Shown: positions 44,537 to 53,656 of the stretch, piece by piece | Layout: each line of letters begins with the position of its first letter | How positions within the stretch are numbered: position 1 is the first letter of the stretch | Assembly: GCF_050916235.1 (NCBI RefSeq) | Contig: NZ_CP104854.1 | Coordinates: forward strand, 1,364,001 to 1,428,000 | Direction: 5' to 3' | Origin: Maridesulfovibrio sp050916235 | GTDB lineage: Bacteria; Desulfobacterota; Desulfovibrionia; Desulfovibrionales; Desulfovibrionaceae | DNA: 64,000 nucleotides | The notes under the pieces: generated by a model | Told to the model about the DNA's origin: nothing | The model's input: only the letters and a program-made list of their open reading frames with translations | Database searches by the model: none | Program-made: the position numbers and the translations under genes

Positions 44537-44578
44537 TGCCTTCGGCGACCAAAGGAGCAAACCCTGGTAAAATGTTCG
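44537..44578. repeat. Intergenic repeat copy, short
   Basis: ATGCCTTCGGCGACCAAAGGAGC matches the head of the repeat family; the downstream part is not preserved. Confidence 0.45.
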
Positions 44579-44580
44579 GG

Positions 44581-45129
44581 TTACCCCTGTACCTGTGCGG
44601 TTTCTTCAATAATCTTTTCGATCATGTCGGCTGCATCTTCAAATGACGCTTCCGGGTCAGATTCGATCATGGCTATCTGAAGGTTGATTTCCCGCTGCAG
44701 GGTGATGTTTTCCGGGTCGAAATACAGTTTCCAGACCGGAACCGCCTTTTTGCCCGCACCCGCCCTACACAGCAGCAGACCCAGATACAGGTATGAAAAA
44801 TTATCCTTGCCGAGTATGCGGATAGCCCGTTCAAACTCAACCTTGGCCTGAACATATTTTCCGGTTTTATACAGGCAGTGCCCCAGACGTTTTCTGGCAT
44901 CAGGGTTCTGAGGTTCCGTCTTTATGAATTCCTTGTATTTTTCAGAGGCCTCATCATAGCGTTTATTCTCGTATGCAACATTTGCCTGCGCCAGGGTGTC
45001 GAGGTTGATTTCCTTGGCGGCTATCGGCTTGGCTGCACTCTGGGGCTGCTCGCGGTCATTCTTGTCTCTGAACCCGCCGAACAGGAATCCTCTGCGGGAA
45101 AGTTTCTGTGGTTTCTTTTTATCGGCCAT
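44581..45129 (-). CDS. TPR-repeat protein
   Basis: 182 residues. After a basic N-terminus (KKPQKLSRRGFLFGGFRDKN, which resembles a Tat start but lacks a hydrophobic core) come about three TPR-like helix pairs from residue 45 to 150 (ANVAYENKRYDEASEKYKEF, LGHCLYKTGKYVQAKVEFERAI). It should be a protein-protein adaptor. The ATG at 45129 has GGAGG upstream. Function unknown. Confidence 0.8.
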   Translation of the reverse strand: MADKKKPQKLSRRGFLFGGFRDKNDREQPQSAAKPIAAKEINLDTLAQANVAYENKRYDEASEKYKEFIKTEPQNPDARKRLGHCLYKTGKYVQAKVEFERAIRILGKDNFSYLYLGLLLCRAGAGKKAVPVWKLYFDPENITLQREINLQIAMIESDPEASFEDAADMIEKIIEETAQVQG

Positions 45130-45263
45130 TGATTCCTCCGGTTTGAAAAACTGGGGCATGGTAACGACAAAAGAACTTTACGCCAAGCCCTTTGAGACGC
45201 CTGTGGACTTATGTTCCTCTCCATTATAATATAGCGACCATAAGAACCAGAAGAGGAACCCTG

Positions 45264-45848
45264 ATGAAAAAAATCCTTTTTTTCCTGATAATTCTGCCGA
45301 TCCTCGCGGCCTGTGCAAAAGCCGAGCACTACAGCACGCCCTTTGATACAGGAGGACGTGTTTACAGGGTTGTCCTGATGCCGTGGCATACAACGACCAT
45401 GACTTTTGATTTCAAGTATCGCTGGGAGATGACTCAGGCCCTGCGTGATGCATGCAGGCAGTCCGGAGCTTTCGATTTTGCGTGGTCAGCCTATCCGGTC
45501 AACGGCGGAGGAGTTGAGCTTCTGCAGGATATTTCGACTGAAGGGCTCTGGGTTCGCCAGAAATATGGCAAATATGTTCCCGATGTTGAGAAGGTCCGTG
45601 GCGCAGTGAGCAGCATTGGGGCTGATCTGGCGCTGCTTTATGACATCTCAGCCGATAATTCCGCTGCCACCGATGAGGATTCAATGAACTTCAATGCGGA
45701 TTCGATACGTCTGTTTCTGGTCGACCTTAAGTCAGAAGATGTGACCGTGGAGTTCATAGGAACCAATTTTCTGCGTAAACAGGCCTATGGCGATATAAAG
45801 CGTGTAACCCTGCGGGGTTTTAATAAATGGCTTTCCAGCCAGAAGTGA
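45264..45848 (+). CDS. Lipoprotein, function unknown
   Basis: 194 residues with a lipobox (FFLIILPILAAC). The body has mixed strands and helices (VYRVVLMPWHTTTMTFDFKYR, GADLALLYDISADNSA) like proteins that assemble at the outer membrane, but no family is recognised. The ATG at 45264 has AGAGGA upstream. It is followed after 43 nt by a second exported protein. Confidence 0.75.
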   Translation: MKKILFFLIILPILAACAKAEHYSTPFDTGGRVYRVVLMPWHTTTMTFDFKYRWEMTQALRDACRQSGAFDFAWSAYPVNGGGVELLQDISTEGLWVRQKYGKYVPDVEKVRGAVSSIGADLALLYDISADNSAATDEDSMNFNADSIRLFLVDLKSEDVTVEFIGTNFLRKQAYGDIKRVTLRGFNKWLSSQK

Positions 45849-45891
45849 TTACATAATTTAAATGATGAAAATTGATTCAAGGAGTCTGTCC

Positions 45892-46380
45892 GTGAGGAAA
45901 AGAATATTTATGTTTTCGGCTGTCCTGTCCTGCCTTGCAATCCTGTATGTATCAGCAGTCTTTGCTGCGGGAATGAATGTGTTCGGATGGGAAAAAGGCA
46001 GCAAATACGACAAGCTGTACGACAACACCGACCGAGACGTATTCAAGGGAACCCTTCTGGACATCAAGAGGATCGTACCCATTGAAGGCATGACCGAAGG
46101 CATCGCCATTCTTGTTGAAGACAAGGAAGACGGCGAGAAAGTGCTGGTCCACCTCGGCCCCAAGGACTTCGTGGAGCCGCGCATAAAGGATCTGCGTTCC
46201 GGTATGCCGGTAAAGGTGTACGGGGTACTGGTCGAAATTGACGGCCGTTACGAATACATGTGCGCCAAGCTCAAGGCAGGTGAAGAACGCAAGTACAAGT
46301 TCAGGCTGACCAAAGACGGAACTCCTTTCTGGAGTCTTTCCGACGACGAGCTCAAAACCGAAGAATCCGATGTAGAGTAA
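45892..46380 (+). CDS. Exported protein with OB-fold-like region, function unknown
   Basis: 162 residues with a signal peptide or membrane anchor (FMFSAVLSCLAILYVSAVFA). The mature part has alternating strands (FKGTLLDIKRIVPIEGM, AILVEDKEDGEKVLVHLGP, VKVYGVLVEIDGRYEYMC), consistent with a small OB-like barrel. I chose GTG at 45892 since AAGGAG lies 7 nt upstream; the ATG at 45862 has no site. Confidence 0.7.
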   Translation: MRKRIFMFSAVLSCLAILYVSAVFAAGMNVFGWEKGSKYDKLYDNTDRDVFKGTLLDIKRIVPIEGMTEGIAILVEDKEDGEKVLVHLGPKDFVEPRIKDLRSGMPVKVYGVLVEIDGRYEYMCAKLKAGEERKYKFRLTKDGTPFWSLSDDELKTEESDVE

Positions 46381-46404
46381 TTAATTTTGGCCTAGCAATG
46401 GCAA

Positions 46405-46447
46405 ACGATATATCCGGTCTTCGATCCTGAAGGCCGGATTTTAATTT
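46405..46447 (+). terminator. Probable terminator
   Basis: ATCCGGTCTT / AAGGCCGGAT imperfect stem followed by TTTTAATTT, before tex. Confidence 0.6.
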
Positions 46448-46466
46448 CAAACACATCCCACACAAT

Positions 46467-48617
46467 ATGAATTCCGACAATCACTACCGTATATCCAACG
46501 AACTCAATATCCCCCTGAAAAATGTAAAAGCCGTGGTATCCCTGCTTGATGAAGGAGCCACCATTCCGTTTATTTCCCGTTATCGGAAGGAAGCAACCGG
46601 CAGCCTCGACGAAGTCAAGGTTTCCGCTGTCAGCGACCTATACGAGAAACTCAAGGAATTGGACAAACGCAGAGAGACTATCATCAAGTCTATTGAGGAA
46701 CAGGGCAAACTGGATGAAGGGCTCAGGGTGAAGATAGATGCTGCAGCAACCATGCGTGAGCTGGAAGACCTTTACCTGCCCTACAAACCAAAACGAAAAA
46801 CCCGTGGACAGGCTGCTGTGCAGAAGGGTCTTGAGCCGCTGGCCTACCGGATTTTTGCCCAGAAGTGCGACCCAGTTAAGGAAGCCGTCCAGTTCGTAGA
46901 CAAGGACAAAGGCGTAGAATCCATTGAGGATGCACTGGCCGGGGCACGGGATATAATCGCCGAAAAAATTTCAGAAAACACTGCCTCACGTGAGGCGGTA
47001 CGCTCTCTGTTTGAAAGAAAGGCCGTGATTGAATCCAAGGCGACCAAGGCTGCACTTGCCGACGAGAACAAGGAAAAAGCAGCCAAGTTCCGTGATTGGT
47101 TCGATTGGCGCGAACCTGCCGGAAGAGCCGCCGGACACAGAATCCTTGCTTTGTTCAGGGGTGAGCGGGACAAATTCCTCAAGGTCTCCATCCGCCCGGA
47201 TGAGGAGGAAGGCATTGATATCCTGCACCGCAAGCTGGTCCGGTCCGGTTCCCCTGCTTCCGAGGAAGTGGAGAAAGCTGCAACAGACAGCTACAAAAGA
47301 CTTCTGGCTCCCCAGATGGAAACGGAGCTCCGTGGAGTTCTTCTTGAAAAGGCCGAATCCGAAGCCATACGTGTTTTCGCCTCCAACCTGCGTGAAATAC
47401 TCCTTTCTCCGCCACTTGGGGGCAAGCGGATCATGGCCCTTGATCCCGGTTTCAGGACCGGGGCCAAACTGGTCTGCCTTGATGAACAGGGAACCCTGCT
47501 TGTCAACGACACCATCTACCCGGTTACATCCGAAGGCAAAAAAGCGGAGGCCGCCCAAAAGGTGCGACAGCTGGTGGAAAAGCACCGCATTGAAGCCATT
47601 GCCATAGGCAACGGAACTGCCGGACGTGAAACGGAACAATTCATCAAGGAACTGGGACTGGATAACTCGATAAACGTGATCATGGTCAACGAGTCCGGGG
47701 CGTCGGTATATTCTGCCTCCGAGATAGCCCGCGAGGAATTCCCTGACCACGACATTACCGTGCGTGGCGCGGTTTCCATTGGCCGCAGGCTGATGGACCC
47801 TCTTGCGGAGCTGGTCAAGATAGATCCCAAATCCATCGGTGTCGGGCAGTACCAGCACGATGTTGACCAGAAAGGATTGGCTGAGAGTCTAGGCCGGGTG
47901 GTAGAATCCTGCGTAAACATGGTCGGTGTTGAACTGAATACAGCCAGTGCCAGATTGCTGCAGTATGTATCCGGCCTTGGGCCGGTTCTGGCGAAAAACA
48001 TCATCAGTTACCGGGACGAAAACGGACCCTTTGCCGAACGAAAGGACCTGCTCAAAGTCCCCCGCCTCGGCCCGAAGGTATACGAACAGTGCGCCGGATT
48101 CCTGCGTATCCGCGGTGCAAAGAACCCGCTGGATTCCACTGCGGTTCATCCGGAGCGGTACAAGACCGTCACCAGCATGGCCAAAGACCTCAAAGCCTCT
48201 GTCGCCGACCTGATTTCATCGTCTGATCTGCGCCGGGAGATAAAGATTGAAAAATATGTTTCTGAAGACCTCGGGCTTCCCACTCTTGAAGACATCATGA
48301 AGGAACTTGAAAAACCGGGACGCGATCCGCGCCGGGAGTTTGAAACAGTCAGCTTTGACGATTCGGTCAAGGAAGTGCGCGACCTCAGACAGGGTATGAT
48401 CCTGAACGGAATCGTCACCAACGTGACTGCATTTGGAGCCTTTGTTGATGTGGGAGTGCATCAGGACGGACTGGTCCATGTCAGCCGCCTTGCAGACAGG
48501 TTCATCCGTGACCCGGCGGAAGTCGTCCATCCGGGCCAGCCCGTGAAAGTAAAGGTTATGGAAGTGGATCAGGAAAGGAAACGTATTTCCCTGTCCATTA
48601 AGCCGTCTGACTTTTAA
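46467..48617 (+). CDS. tex: Tex family RNA-binding transcription accessory protein
   Basis: 716 residues with the full Tex architecture: N-terminal helical domain (GATIPFISRYRKEATGSLDEV), YqgF-like domain (ALDPGFRTGAKLVCLD), helix-hairpin-helix (ASARLLQYVSGLGPVLAKNI) and a C-terminal S1 domain (GMILNGIVTNVTAFGAFVDVGVHQDGLVHVS). It binds nucleic acid and may act in transcription or translation. The start has no strong ribosome site but aligns with the family. Confidence 0.96.
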   Translation: MNSDNHYRISNELNIPLKNVKAVVSLLDEGATIPFISRYRKEATGSLDEVKVSAVSDLYEKLKELDKRRETIIKSIEEQGKLDEGLRVKIDAAATMRELEDLYLPYKPKRKTRGQAAVQKGLEPLAYRIFAQKCDPVKEAVQFVDKDKGVESIEDALAGARDIIAEKISENTASREAVRSLFERKAVIESKATKAALADENKEKAAKFRDWFDWREPAGRAAGHRILALFRGERDKFLKVSIRPDEEEGIDILHRKLVRSGSPASEEVEKAATDSYKRLLAPQMETELRGVLLEKAESEAIRVFASNLREILLSPPLGGKRIMALDPGFRTGAKLVCLDEQGTLLVNDTIYPVTSEGKKAEAAQKVRQLVEKHRIEAIAIGNGTAGRETEQFIKELGLDNSINVIMVNESGASVYSASEIAREEFPDHDITVRGAVSIGRRLMDPLAELVKIDPKSIGVGQYQHDVDQKGLAESLGRVVESCVNMVGVELNTASARLLQYVSGLGPVLAKNIISYRDENGPFAERKDLLKVPRLGPKVYEQCAGFLRIRGAKNPLDSTAVHPERYKTVTSMAKDLKASVADLISSSDLRREIKIEKYVSEDLGLPTLEDIMKELEKPGRDPRREFETVSFDDSVKEVRDLRQGMILNGIVTNVTAFGAFVDVGVHQDGLVHVSRLADRFIRDPAEVVHPGQPVKVKVMEVDQERKRISLSIKPSDF

Positions 48618-48689
48618 TAAGCTTGACTCCTTCTGAGCAGGATGACCGGGACGACTGGAGCAGAAAACCGGCTCTCGGCGGAAGTAAAA

Positions 48690-48740
48690 AGAGAATCCCC
48701 CACGTAATCCGGCAGGGTTGCGTGGGGGATTCTCTTTTTA
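48690..48740. terminator. Bidirectional terminator
   Basis: A 14-bp stem GAGAATCCCCCACG / CGTGGGGGATTCTC with TTTTT on the right and AAAAA on the left, between convergent tex and the TIM-barrel gene. Confidence 0.92.
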
Positions 48741-48831
48741 CATGCTAAAAATTGTTACACGATAAGGCAGTTGGGCTATATTCCTCGCCTTCCAGTTTAT
48801 ATCGGGACATTCACGGCGTCACTTGACCTGA

Positions 48832-49644
48832 TCACCCGAAAATGCGCGGCGCGACCCTTGTTCTGAAGAACTCGTAGCTTATCTCGAAATCGTCTTTGTT
48901 ATGAGGCTCCAGGGTAATGGTCGGGAGCGGGTCGAGCTCACTGATTCGCGACACAATATGATCCCAATTCATTGAGCCCTGCCCTATGGCAAGGTGCTCG
49001 TCCTTGCCGCCATGATTGTCATGCAGATGCATGTGCCTGATGTATGGAGCGAACGAATCGAACCAGAGATCAAAATCACCATTCTCTGCTCCCTTGGCAA
49101 AAGAATACCAGTGCCCTAAGTCAAAACAGATACCGATATTGTCCCGTCCGAGATCTGCGACCAGCCGCACCAGCGGTGCCGGATCGTATTCATAGGTATT
49201 TTCAAGGCAAAGGGGCGGATGCTCAGGCCATGAATTGCTCAACCGTCTTATCCCTTCAAGGCAATTGGCATAGGAGCGCTCGAAAAGAGGCTTTTCGAGC
49301 CAGGATGTGAATGAAGGATGCAGAACCATCCGCTGGGGTGAAAAAAACTTTGCCACCTCGAATGCTGCACACAGGGTGTCGATTGAGGCCATGCGGATAG
49401 CCGGGTTGAGGCTCGCCGGTTTCAGATCAAGAAAAGGAAGATGGACAGTACATTTCAACCCTGCTTCATCAAGTCTGTCCCTGATGAGAATAAGCCAGTC
49501 CATACTCAGGCATTCGTCCCCCATGCAGTCCAGTCCCAGTTCGGGCTGTATCCTGTTCTCGATAAAAAAATCAAGATACTCCGGAGTGGTATAAATATAC
49601 CGCAGGGGCAGATTTACAAAACAGGTATCGAATTCCGGTTCCAT
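48832..49644 (-). CDS. Xylose-isomerase-like TIM-barrel protein, CbiR-like
   Basis: 270 residues of the AP endonuclease 2/sugar-phosphate isomerase fold. Metal-site segments are visible: VHLPF, VLHPSF, CLENTYEYDPAP, CFDLGHWYSFAKG, HMHLHDNHGG and TLEPHN. The family includes CbiR, which cuts cobamides for remodelling in anaerobes; YIYTTPEYLDFFIENRIQPELG recalls such proteins. A sugar isomerase is the alternative. The ATG at 49644 has AAAGGAG upstream. Confidence 0.75.
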   Translation of the reverse strand: MEPEFDTCFVNLPLRYIYTTPEYLDFFIENRIQPELGLDCMGDECLSMDWLILIRDRLDEAGLKCTVHLPFLDLKPASLNPAIRMASIDTLCAAFEVAKFFSPQRMVLHPSFTSWLEKPLFERSYANCLEGIRRLSNSWPEHPPLCLENTYEYDPAPLVRLVADLGRDNIGICFDLGHWYSFAKGAENGDFDLWFDSFAPYIRHMHLHDNHGGKDEHLAIGQGSMNWDHIVSRISELDPLPTITLEPHNKDDFEISYEFFRTRVAPRIFG

Positions 49645-49684
49645 GATCAAACTCCTTTGGGACTCCAGCACTCCGGTTCAATTC

Positions 49685-51424
49685 TCAATTCATGGACGTC
49701 TGCAGGTAGTTTCTGCCCCGGATGGTAACGCTTCCGATTCGGTCAAATGTGGTGGAATGGCGCAGAGTAAGCAGCAGCTCCTGCTCAGGTTCCAGTCGGA
49801 ACTGTTCCCCCCACGAAACCGGGATATTATCAATGAACGGCTGTACCTTGCTTAGATCGCCGTTACTCCAGACATCCTCCAGCCTGTAGGAAGAGGAGGC
49901 CAATTCATGAACCCCGCCGTCTTTCCAGTTCAGCAGCCGGGTTTCTCCATGCTCGGAAACAAGCTCTACTGCCTTTACCCTGCGCGGAATGATCGCAAGA
50001 AAGAACTCGGCACGCCGTTTTCCGGGAGTCTCGCGTACAATCCTGTAGCGGGAGAGTCCATCAGCGCCTTCCTCCCTATACTTATCCATGAAATTAGACG
50101 GATCGGCAATAATTTCGTGCCCGACATCCTGACCGCTGTTGGAGACGACAGAGGCTACGAATCCTTTCAGATTCAAAATTTCTTCAATTGAACTGCCCAG
50201 AACGCCTTCCAGAATCAACTGATCCCCTTCCACAGCCATGAGCGTGTCGTTCTCATTTACAAAACACGGCTGTCCATTCAACCAGCACAGAAATACAGGG
50301 CCGCTTGGCTCGGGGAGATCGTTTTTTGATCCCTGCCAGCGCACTTTGGCGGTAGCCATTCTGCTTCCGTCAAGGCTCACTTCAAGAGCCGGGAAAGTAG
50401 AAAGGGCCATTCGCGGGGCAGTAAGGAGGTTGAGATTAGGGCGGTCACTGGCGAAAACAGCAAGAGCGGGTTCCAGAGCGGAATCGGTAACAGCCTTGCC
50501 GGCCCCGGAGGTCAGGACCGGTGCGCCGCGGACAAGATCCACACTGCGCCCGTTCAGGGGACGTCCGTTAACGGAAATTTCAAGCCCGGAAGGAGTTCCG
50601 GACTCTGGAAATGAAAATTCAGGAATATCAAGAACAAGACCGAACTCTTCCAGCAGGTAGTGGGTAGCCCGCAGCTGCTGCCGGACCTTCCATTCAAGAT
50701 CCATGATGTCCTTGCTGACCTCCACAGCCATGGCCGGAATTCCCCTCTCCACCAGCGCGTAGCAGGTGAGGGATTTGAGCATCTCCGGATAATGGGTGGC
50801 CCTGTCGAAGGTATCTGTATTGAAAAGATTGAACCAGTAGGATTTGTTGGCAATATCCCCGTTAAGGCGGTCAATGGCCCGCTGGCACATGCCTGCCAGA
50901 TGGAGATCCTTGTAAACAGCTGCATCAATGATGAGCGACTGGCCGTAACGATTGGGATTTCGCAGATTGTTTACGTACTTGGGACTGTAAAAACCGCTAC
51001 CCTCGTGCAGATGGATGAAACCGTCGGCCCTTCCGATAAGGAAACGAATGGCTCTGGCCAGACGGTCCTCATAGAAGCTGTTGTATTCCTTATCGAACCT
51101 GCGGTTGAGATCCACATTGATCTGGCGGGCCCGACGCAGGATGGACGGCTCGTTTGCCCGGGGGACAATGATCAGGTTACCCTTGCGCAGAGTACATCTG
51201 GTCAGCAGTTGCGCGGTAAAGAACCCGGACAGCTCGTCGCCCTGAATTCCGCCCTGGACCATTATGGTCGGTCCCGGTTCGTCGCCGAAGACCCAGGTCA
51301 CCCGCAACGGATATTGCGTTCCCTGAAAAAAAGTATAGCTACGCGCCTGCTGAGCCGTTGCCGGACTGCTGAGGCTTAAAACTATGAAGCTAATTAAGAA
51401 TGCGCGACAAAGGATAGACTTCAC
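49685..51424 (-). CDS. Csd4-like D,L-carboxypeptidase (M99/M14)
   Basis: 579 residues with a signal peptide (AFLISFIVLSLSSPATA). The zinc site is of the unusual Csd4 type: Gln and Glu in GGIQGDE in place of His-x-x-Glu, and His in FIHLHEGSG. Csd4 trims peptidoglycan tripeptides to dipeptides and gives Helicobacter its helical shape. The C-terminal 270 residues are a beta-rich part without a clear family. GTG at 51424 overlaps the preceding gene by 35 nt. Third gene of a three-gene shape operon. Confidence 0.85.
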   Translation of the reverse strand: MKSILCRAFLISFIVLSLSSPATAQQARSYTFFQGTQYPLRVTWVFGDEPGPTIMVQGGIQGDELSGFFTAQLLTRCTLRKGNLIIVPRANEPSILRRARQINVDLNRRFDKEYNSFYEDRLARAIRFLIGRADGFIHLHEGSGFYSPKYVNNLRNPNRYGQSLIIDAAVYKDLHLAGMCQRAIDRLNGDIANKSYWFNLFNTDTFDRATHYPEMLKSLTCYALVERGIPAMAVEVSKDIMDLEWKVRQQLRATHYLLEEFGLVLDIPEFSFPESGTPSGLEISVNGRPLNGRSVDLVRGAPVLTSGAGKAVTDSALEPALAVFASDRPNLNLLTAPRMALSTFPALEVSLDGSRMATAKVRWQGSKNDLPEPSGPVFLCWLNGQPCFVNENDTLMAVEGDQLILEGVLGSSIEEILNLKGFVASVVSNSGQDVGHEIIADPSNFMDKYREEGADGLSRYRIVRETPGKRRAEFFLAIIPRRVKAVELVSEHGETRLLNWKDGGVHELASSSYRLEDVWSNGDLSKVQPFIDNIPVSWGEQFRLEPEQELLLTLRHSTTFDRIGSVTIRGRNYLQTSMN

Positions 51425-52094
51425 TGAAGATCAACTCATCCTGCTTGGTAGATATAAACAGGCGGATACCGTAGAGCTCCTCCGGCTCAAGCCCTGCCGG
51501 AAGAGAAAACCTGGTCCTGACCACCTTGAATCGCTGAATATGGAATTCCATATCCTCGGGATTGCTCTTGATCGCGAGACCCCTTCCACTGTTTTCAATC
51601 AGCTCAACAAAAGCTTCGCCGCTCAAAGCTGTAGAAGTCTGAAGATTATTGAGGTCAAAGCTCAGGGTCATGGACCGCCCGGTTTTCCGGAGCTTTACAT
51701 TCTCTACCCCGGCCCGCATCAGGTTCTTGAAAGCCAGCAGCTTTTTGAGATCCACGCCAGGTTCTCCGGCTTCAACCTTTTTTTCCTCGACAGGTACGGC
51801 AGCCAGCATGGACTGAATATCGTTAGGGTCGTAGGAATCAAGGATCTTGTTTACGTTTTCAAGACGCTCCAATTGAACGGAAGCATCGCTGAGACGTTTC
51901 TGAAGGTCCATCTTCTCCTGCTTCAAATGCACATTCTGGGTCCAGAAAGTGTACCCTGCCCAGGCACCGCTTCCTGCACAAGCGGCAAGCAGAACAACAA
52001 ACCAGAAAAGCATCCTCAACCAGAACGGACTGAGCCTGTAACGTTTGACCGTGTCATCATCACGCATGAAAAGGACATTGTACTTGGTGCCCAT
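51390..52094 (-). CDS. Bitopic membrane protein with coiled coil, cell-shape operon
   Basis: 234 residues: short cytosolic start, one membrane helix (MLFWFVVLLAACAGSGAWAG), then a coiled coil (KQEKMDLQKRLSDASVQLERLENV) and a strand-rich periplasmic end. No family is recognised. Its TGATG overlap with the Csd6-like gene upstream and its overlap with the Csd4-like gene downstream show translational coupling. It may be a scaffold that places the two enzymes in the envelope; this is inferred. Confidence 0.75.
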   Translation of the reverse strand: MGTKYNVLFMRDDDTVKRYRLSPFWLRMLFWFVVLLAACAGSGAWAGYTFWTQNVHLKQEKMDLQKRLSDASVQLERLENVNKILDSYDPNDIQSMLAAVPVEEKKVEAGEPGVDLKKLLAFKNLMRAGVENVKLRKTGRSMTLSFDLNNLQTSTALSGEAFVELIENSGRGLAIKSNPEDMEFHIQRFKVVRTRFSLPAGLEPEELYGIRLFISTKQDELIFSEVYPLSRILN

Positions 52095-53362
52095 CAGAGC
52101 TTTCTCCATTGTTCGTCAACGATCAGCCAGCTGTCCCCCTGAGGACGTATGACCAGTTTCTTAAACCCCTTGTCGCTGTACCCTGAGACATCAGAATAGT
52201 TCTGGAGGAACCCTACCTCCAACCCCAGAGGATGTTCTGCCAGCTCGAAACTGCCGAACTCAAGTGTCGCAGGCTTGCGGTTTTCCCAGATACGCTTCTT
52301 GCTTTCACCGATAGCGCTGACTCCGCGTCTTCGGCCCTGACTCGCCATGGAATCATAAAAGGAAATATACTCGGCAAGATCAGCGGCCAGCCACTCGCTA
52401 CGCCACCTTTCAAGGAAAGCCTTCACCTCCGGACGCTTACTATCCAGATAACGCCCCTTGAGAGAGGATATGGCCGGTCCGTACTCACGCCCGACAATTT
52501 TCCATTTTCCATCGATCTTCTGCCAGTACAGACGTTTGGACGTGGACGAAGACAGCCTGCCGCTTCGATAATACTGGTCAAACCAGGTCACCCAGTAATC
52601 GGGCCCGGGAAGAGCCTTTATATTGTACAGTTCAATATCAATCCAGTCAGTGGAAGAAAAAATACGTTTCTTACGCTTACGGAAATTCTTGAAGGAGCTG
52701 TCGTCAGACTTAGTAAAGAGCTCCGGGGAATACGCATCAAAAAAAGCATTATCCCTGTTCTCCCAGTCGGCGGCCCACTTGCGGACCAGTTTCTCCAGTT
52801 CTTCAGATTCCGCCGGCTGTTGTCCTGAAGCACCGCTCCAGGACAGGGTCTCCCCGATAACCACGGGTGTCCCCGGCTTAACTCGGGAATCAAGAACACT
52901 GATGTCTTCATTTACCAGAGCAACGCAGCCCTTGGTATCTCTGGGCAGCAGCTTCTTGCCACGACCGTGTATCCATATCCCGTAGCCGGTCTTACCCTTT
53001 ATGCGGTCGACAGGATTGGGAAAATCAAGAGGAAAGGCCATGGTTCCGTAGAGCTCGAAATCCGTCAGCCCGGTTCTTTTACCGGTGGTAAAATAAACCC
53101 CTTCCGGAGTTTTCAGATCCCCTTCGGAAACCTTGTCGCCAGACGCCTGACCGGTGGCGCAGGAAAAGGAGACTTCAGCATGGAGCGGACTCTGATGCAC
53201 AAGCATATGCAATTTCTGGGAGCCCTTATCCACAGCCACCATAAACTCAGGCAACAGAGCTGTCGATTCAAGCACCGGCTGCCAGCCCTGCGCAAAACAC
53301 AGGGAGGACAACCCGGCAACAAGGAAGAACACCGCCAGAAACAATCTCAAAAACTGCATCAT
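52094..53362 (-). CDS. YkuD-type peptidoglycan enzyme with NTF2-like C-terminus (Csd6-like)
   Basis: 422 residues with a signal peptide (FLAVFFLVAGLSSLCFAQ). The YkuD domain (about 40-190) has YGIWIHGRG and the nucleophile motif DTKGCVALVNED, where Cys is the catalytic residue. The C-terminal 200 residues have two NTF2-like pseudo-repeats (VRKWAADWENRDNAFFDAYS, LERWRSEWLAADLAEYISFY). This is the architecture of Csd6, an L,D-carboxypeptidase for cell shape. L,D-transpeptidase activity is the alternative. The start at 53362 (ATGATG) has a weak site. Confidence 0.85.
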   Translation of the reverse strand: MMQFLRLFLAVFFLVAGLSSLCFAQGWQPVLESTALLPEFMVAVDKGSQKLHMLVHQSPLHAEVSFSCATGQASGDKVSEGDLKTPEGVYFTTGKRTGLTDFELYGTMAFPLDFPNPVDRIKGKTGYGIWIHGRGKKLLPRDTKGCVALVNEDISVLDSRVKPGTPVVIGETLSWSGASGQQPAESEELEKLVRKWAADWENRDNAFFDAYSPELFTKSDDSSFKNFRKRKKRIFSSTDWIDIELYNIKALPGPDYWVTWFDQYYRSGRLSSSTSKRLYWQKIDGKWKIVGREYGPAISSLKGRYLDSKRPEVKAFLERWRSEWLAADLAEYISFYDSMASQGRRRGVSAIGESKKRIWENRKPATLEFGSFELAEHPLGLEVGFLQNYSDVSGYSDKGFKKLVIRPQGDSWLIVDEQWRKL

Positions 53363-53582
53363 ACCGAGACCGAAACTCCATCGCTCAAAAATACAAAACG
53401 ACGATATTAAAAACATCTGCTAAGACTGTGGCTAAATGTGACCCCTATATCAATCATGCGAGCTGGAAATACATTTCTTCGGCACAAAAAAACAGAAAAG
53501 AACTGCACCGCCCAACTATACCCGCAATAAATTCGCCCGGAACAATAATTTCGGCGACACTAACACGAAAATAAGCATCCTG

Positions 53583-53626
53583 CAAAACAGAACGCCCGGC
53601 CCGGCCATAATAGCCGAACCGAGCGT
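53583..53626 (-). terminator. Terminator of purB
   Basis: On the minus strand ACGCTCGGTTCGGC pairs, with G-U pairs, to GCCGGGCCGGGCGT and is followed by TCTGTTTT, 30 nt after the purB stop. The rest of the 294-nt spacer holds no gene; a 63-codon frame at 53454-53645 crosses this terminator and is not supported. Confidence 0.7.
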
Positions 53627-53656
53627 AATTACTAGCTAAAAACAAAAAAATCAGAA

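Noticed and set aside
53454..53645. 63-codon frame between purB and the YkuD gene
   Set aside because: It overlaps a likely terminator and has no ribosome site or recognisable sequence.
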